From NCBI GenBank assembly GCA_964476705.1, contig CAYZBM010000093.1, positions 1-6,853 of the forward strand: DNA of 6,853 nucleotides. Direction: 5' to 3'. How positions within the stretch are numbered: position 1 is the stretch's first letter; each line of letters opens with the position of its first letter. The position numbers and the translations under genes were made by a program. Of this stretch, positions 6,802-6,853 are shown piece after piece. The notes under the pieces are model-generated. The model worked only from the letters and a program-made list of their open reading frames with translations, ran no database searches and had not been told where the DNA came from. The DNA is from CAYZBM01 sp964476705. Lineage in GTDB: Bacteria; Pseudomonadota; Alphaproteobacteria; Rickettsiales; UBA6187.

Positions 6802-6853
6802 GGGTATGTTCAAATAACTGTGTCAAATAGTTAATCATATAACGTATAATTGT
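6802..6853. mobile_element. Possible terminal repeat of an insertion sequence, cut by the window edge
   Basis: From about 6802 the sequence changes to GGGTATGTTCAAATAACTGT and continues GTCAAA. From memory, its ACTGTGTCAAA core resembles the terminal inverted repeats of IS256/Mutator-family elements. No transposase and no second end are visible because the window stops 52 bases later. It lies 35 bases beyond the hda stop. This is pattern memory only, so confidence is low. Confidence 0.28.

Noticed and set aside
1..6853. CRISPR array, toxin-antitoxin pair or defence operon
   Set aside because: No regularly spaced repeats, no small gene pair and no nuclease or effector domains are present; the lone methyltransferase has no restriction partner in view.

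Overview
The window is AT-rich and tightly packed, with almost no good Shine-Dalgarno sites and short or absent terminators. The gene order purN-purM next to DUF2066, perM-type permease and hda is a known alphaproteobacterial neighbourhood. Together with the base composition this suggests a reduced, probably host-associated alphaproteobacterium (Rickettsiales- or Holosporales-like). Intact purM and purN argue against the genus Rickettsia itself, which has lost purine synthesis. The taxonomic placement is inference.

The left part (about 1-2015, all minus strand) looks accessory. It holds a class I SAM-dependent methyltransferase of unknown substrate, a complete tRNA-Ser(GGA) with an encoded CCA, and a gene with a phage-type Bro-N (antirepressor-like) domain. 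A very GC-rich palindromic block sits directly against the 3' end of the tRNA.

The middle (2016-3641, minus strand) is purM-purN, enzymes of steps 5 and 3 of IMP synthesis, separated by 9 bases. The Bro-N gene starts only 30 bases after purN on the same strand, so it may be read from the purine transcript. A divergent control region of about 190 bases (3642-3830) contains a good minus-strand promoter for purM and an imperfect 12-bp inverted repeat overlapping its -35 box.

The right part (3831-6766, plus strand) is a three-gene operon-like run: a secreted DUF2066 protein, an AI-2E/PerM-family membrane protein, and Hda, the DnaA-related AAA+ protein that turns off DnaA-ATP after initiation. 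Beyond hda, the last 60 or so bases hold a short sequence resembling the 5' end of a second tRNA-Ser, followed at once by a sequence resembling an insertion-sequence terminal repeat. The window ends there.

No clear new defence or other multi-gene system is visible. The points most worth following are the Bro-N gene tied to purN, the GC palindrome at the tRNA end, the operator-like repeat between purM and DUF2066, and the possible tRNA/IS junction at the right edge.
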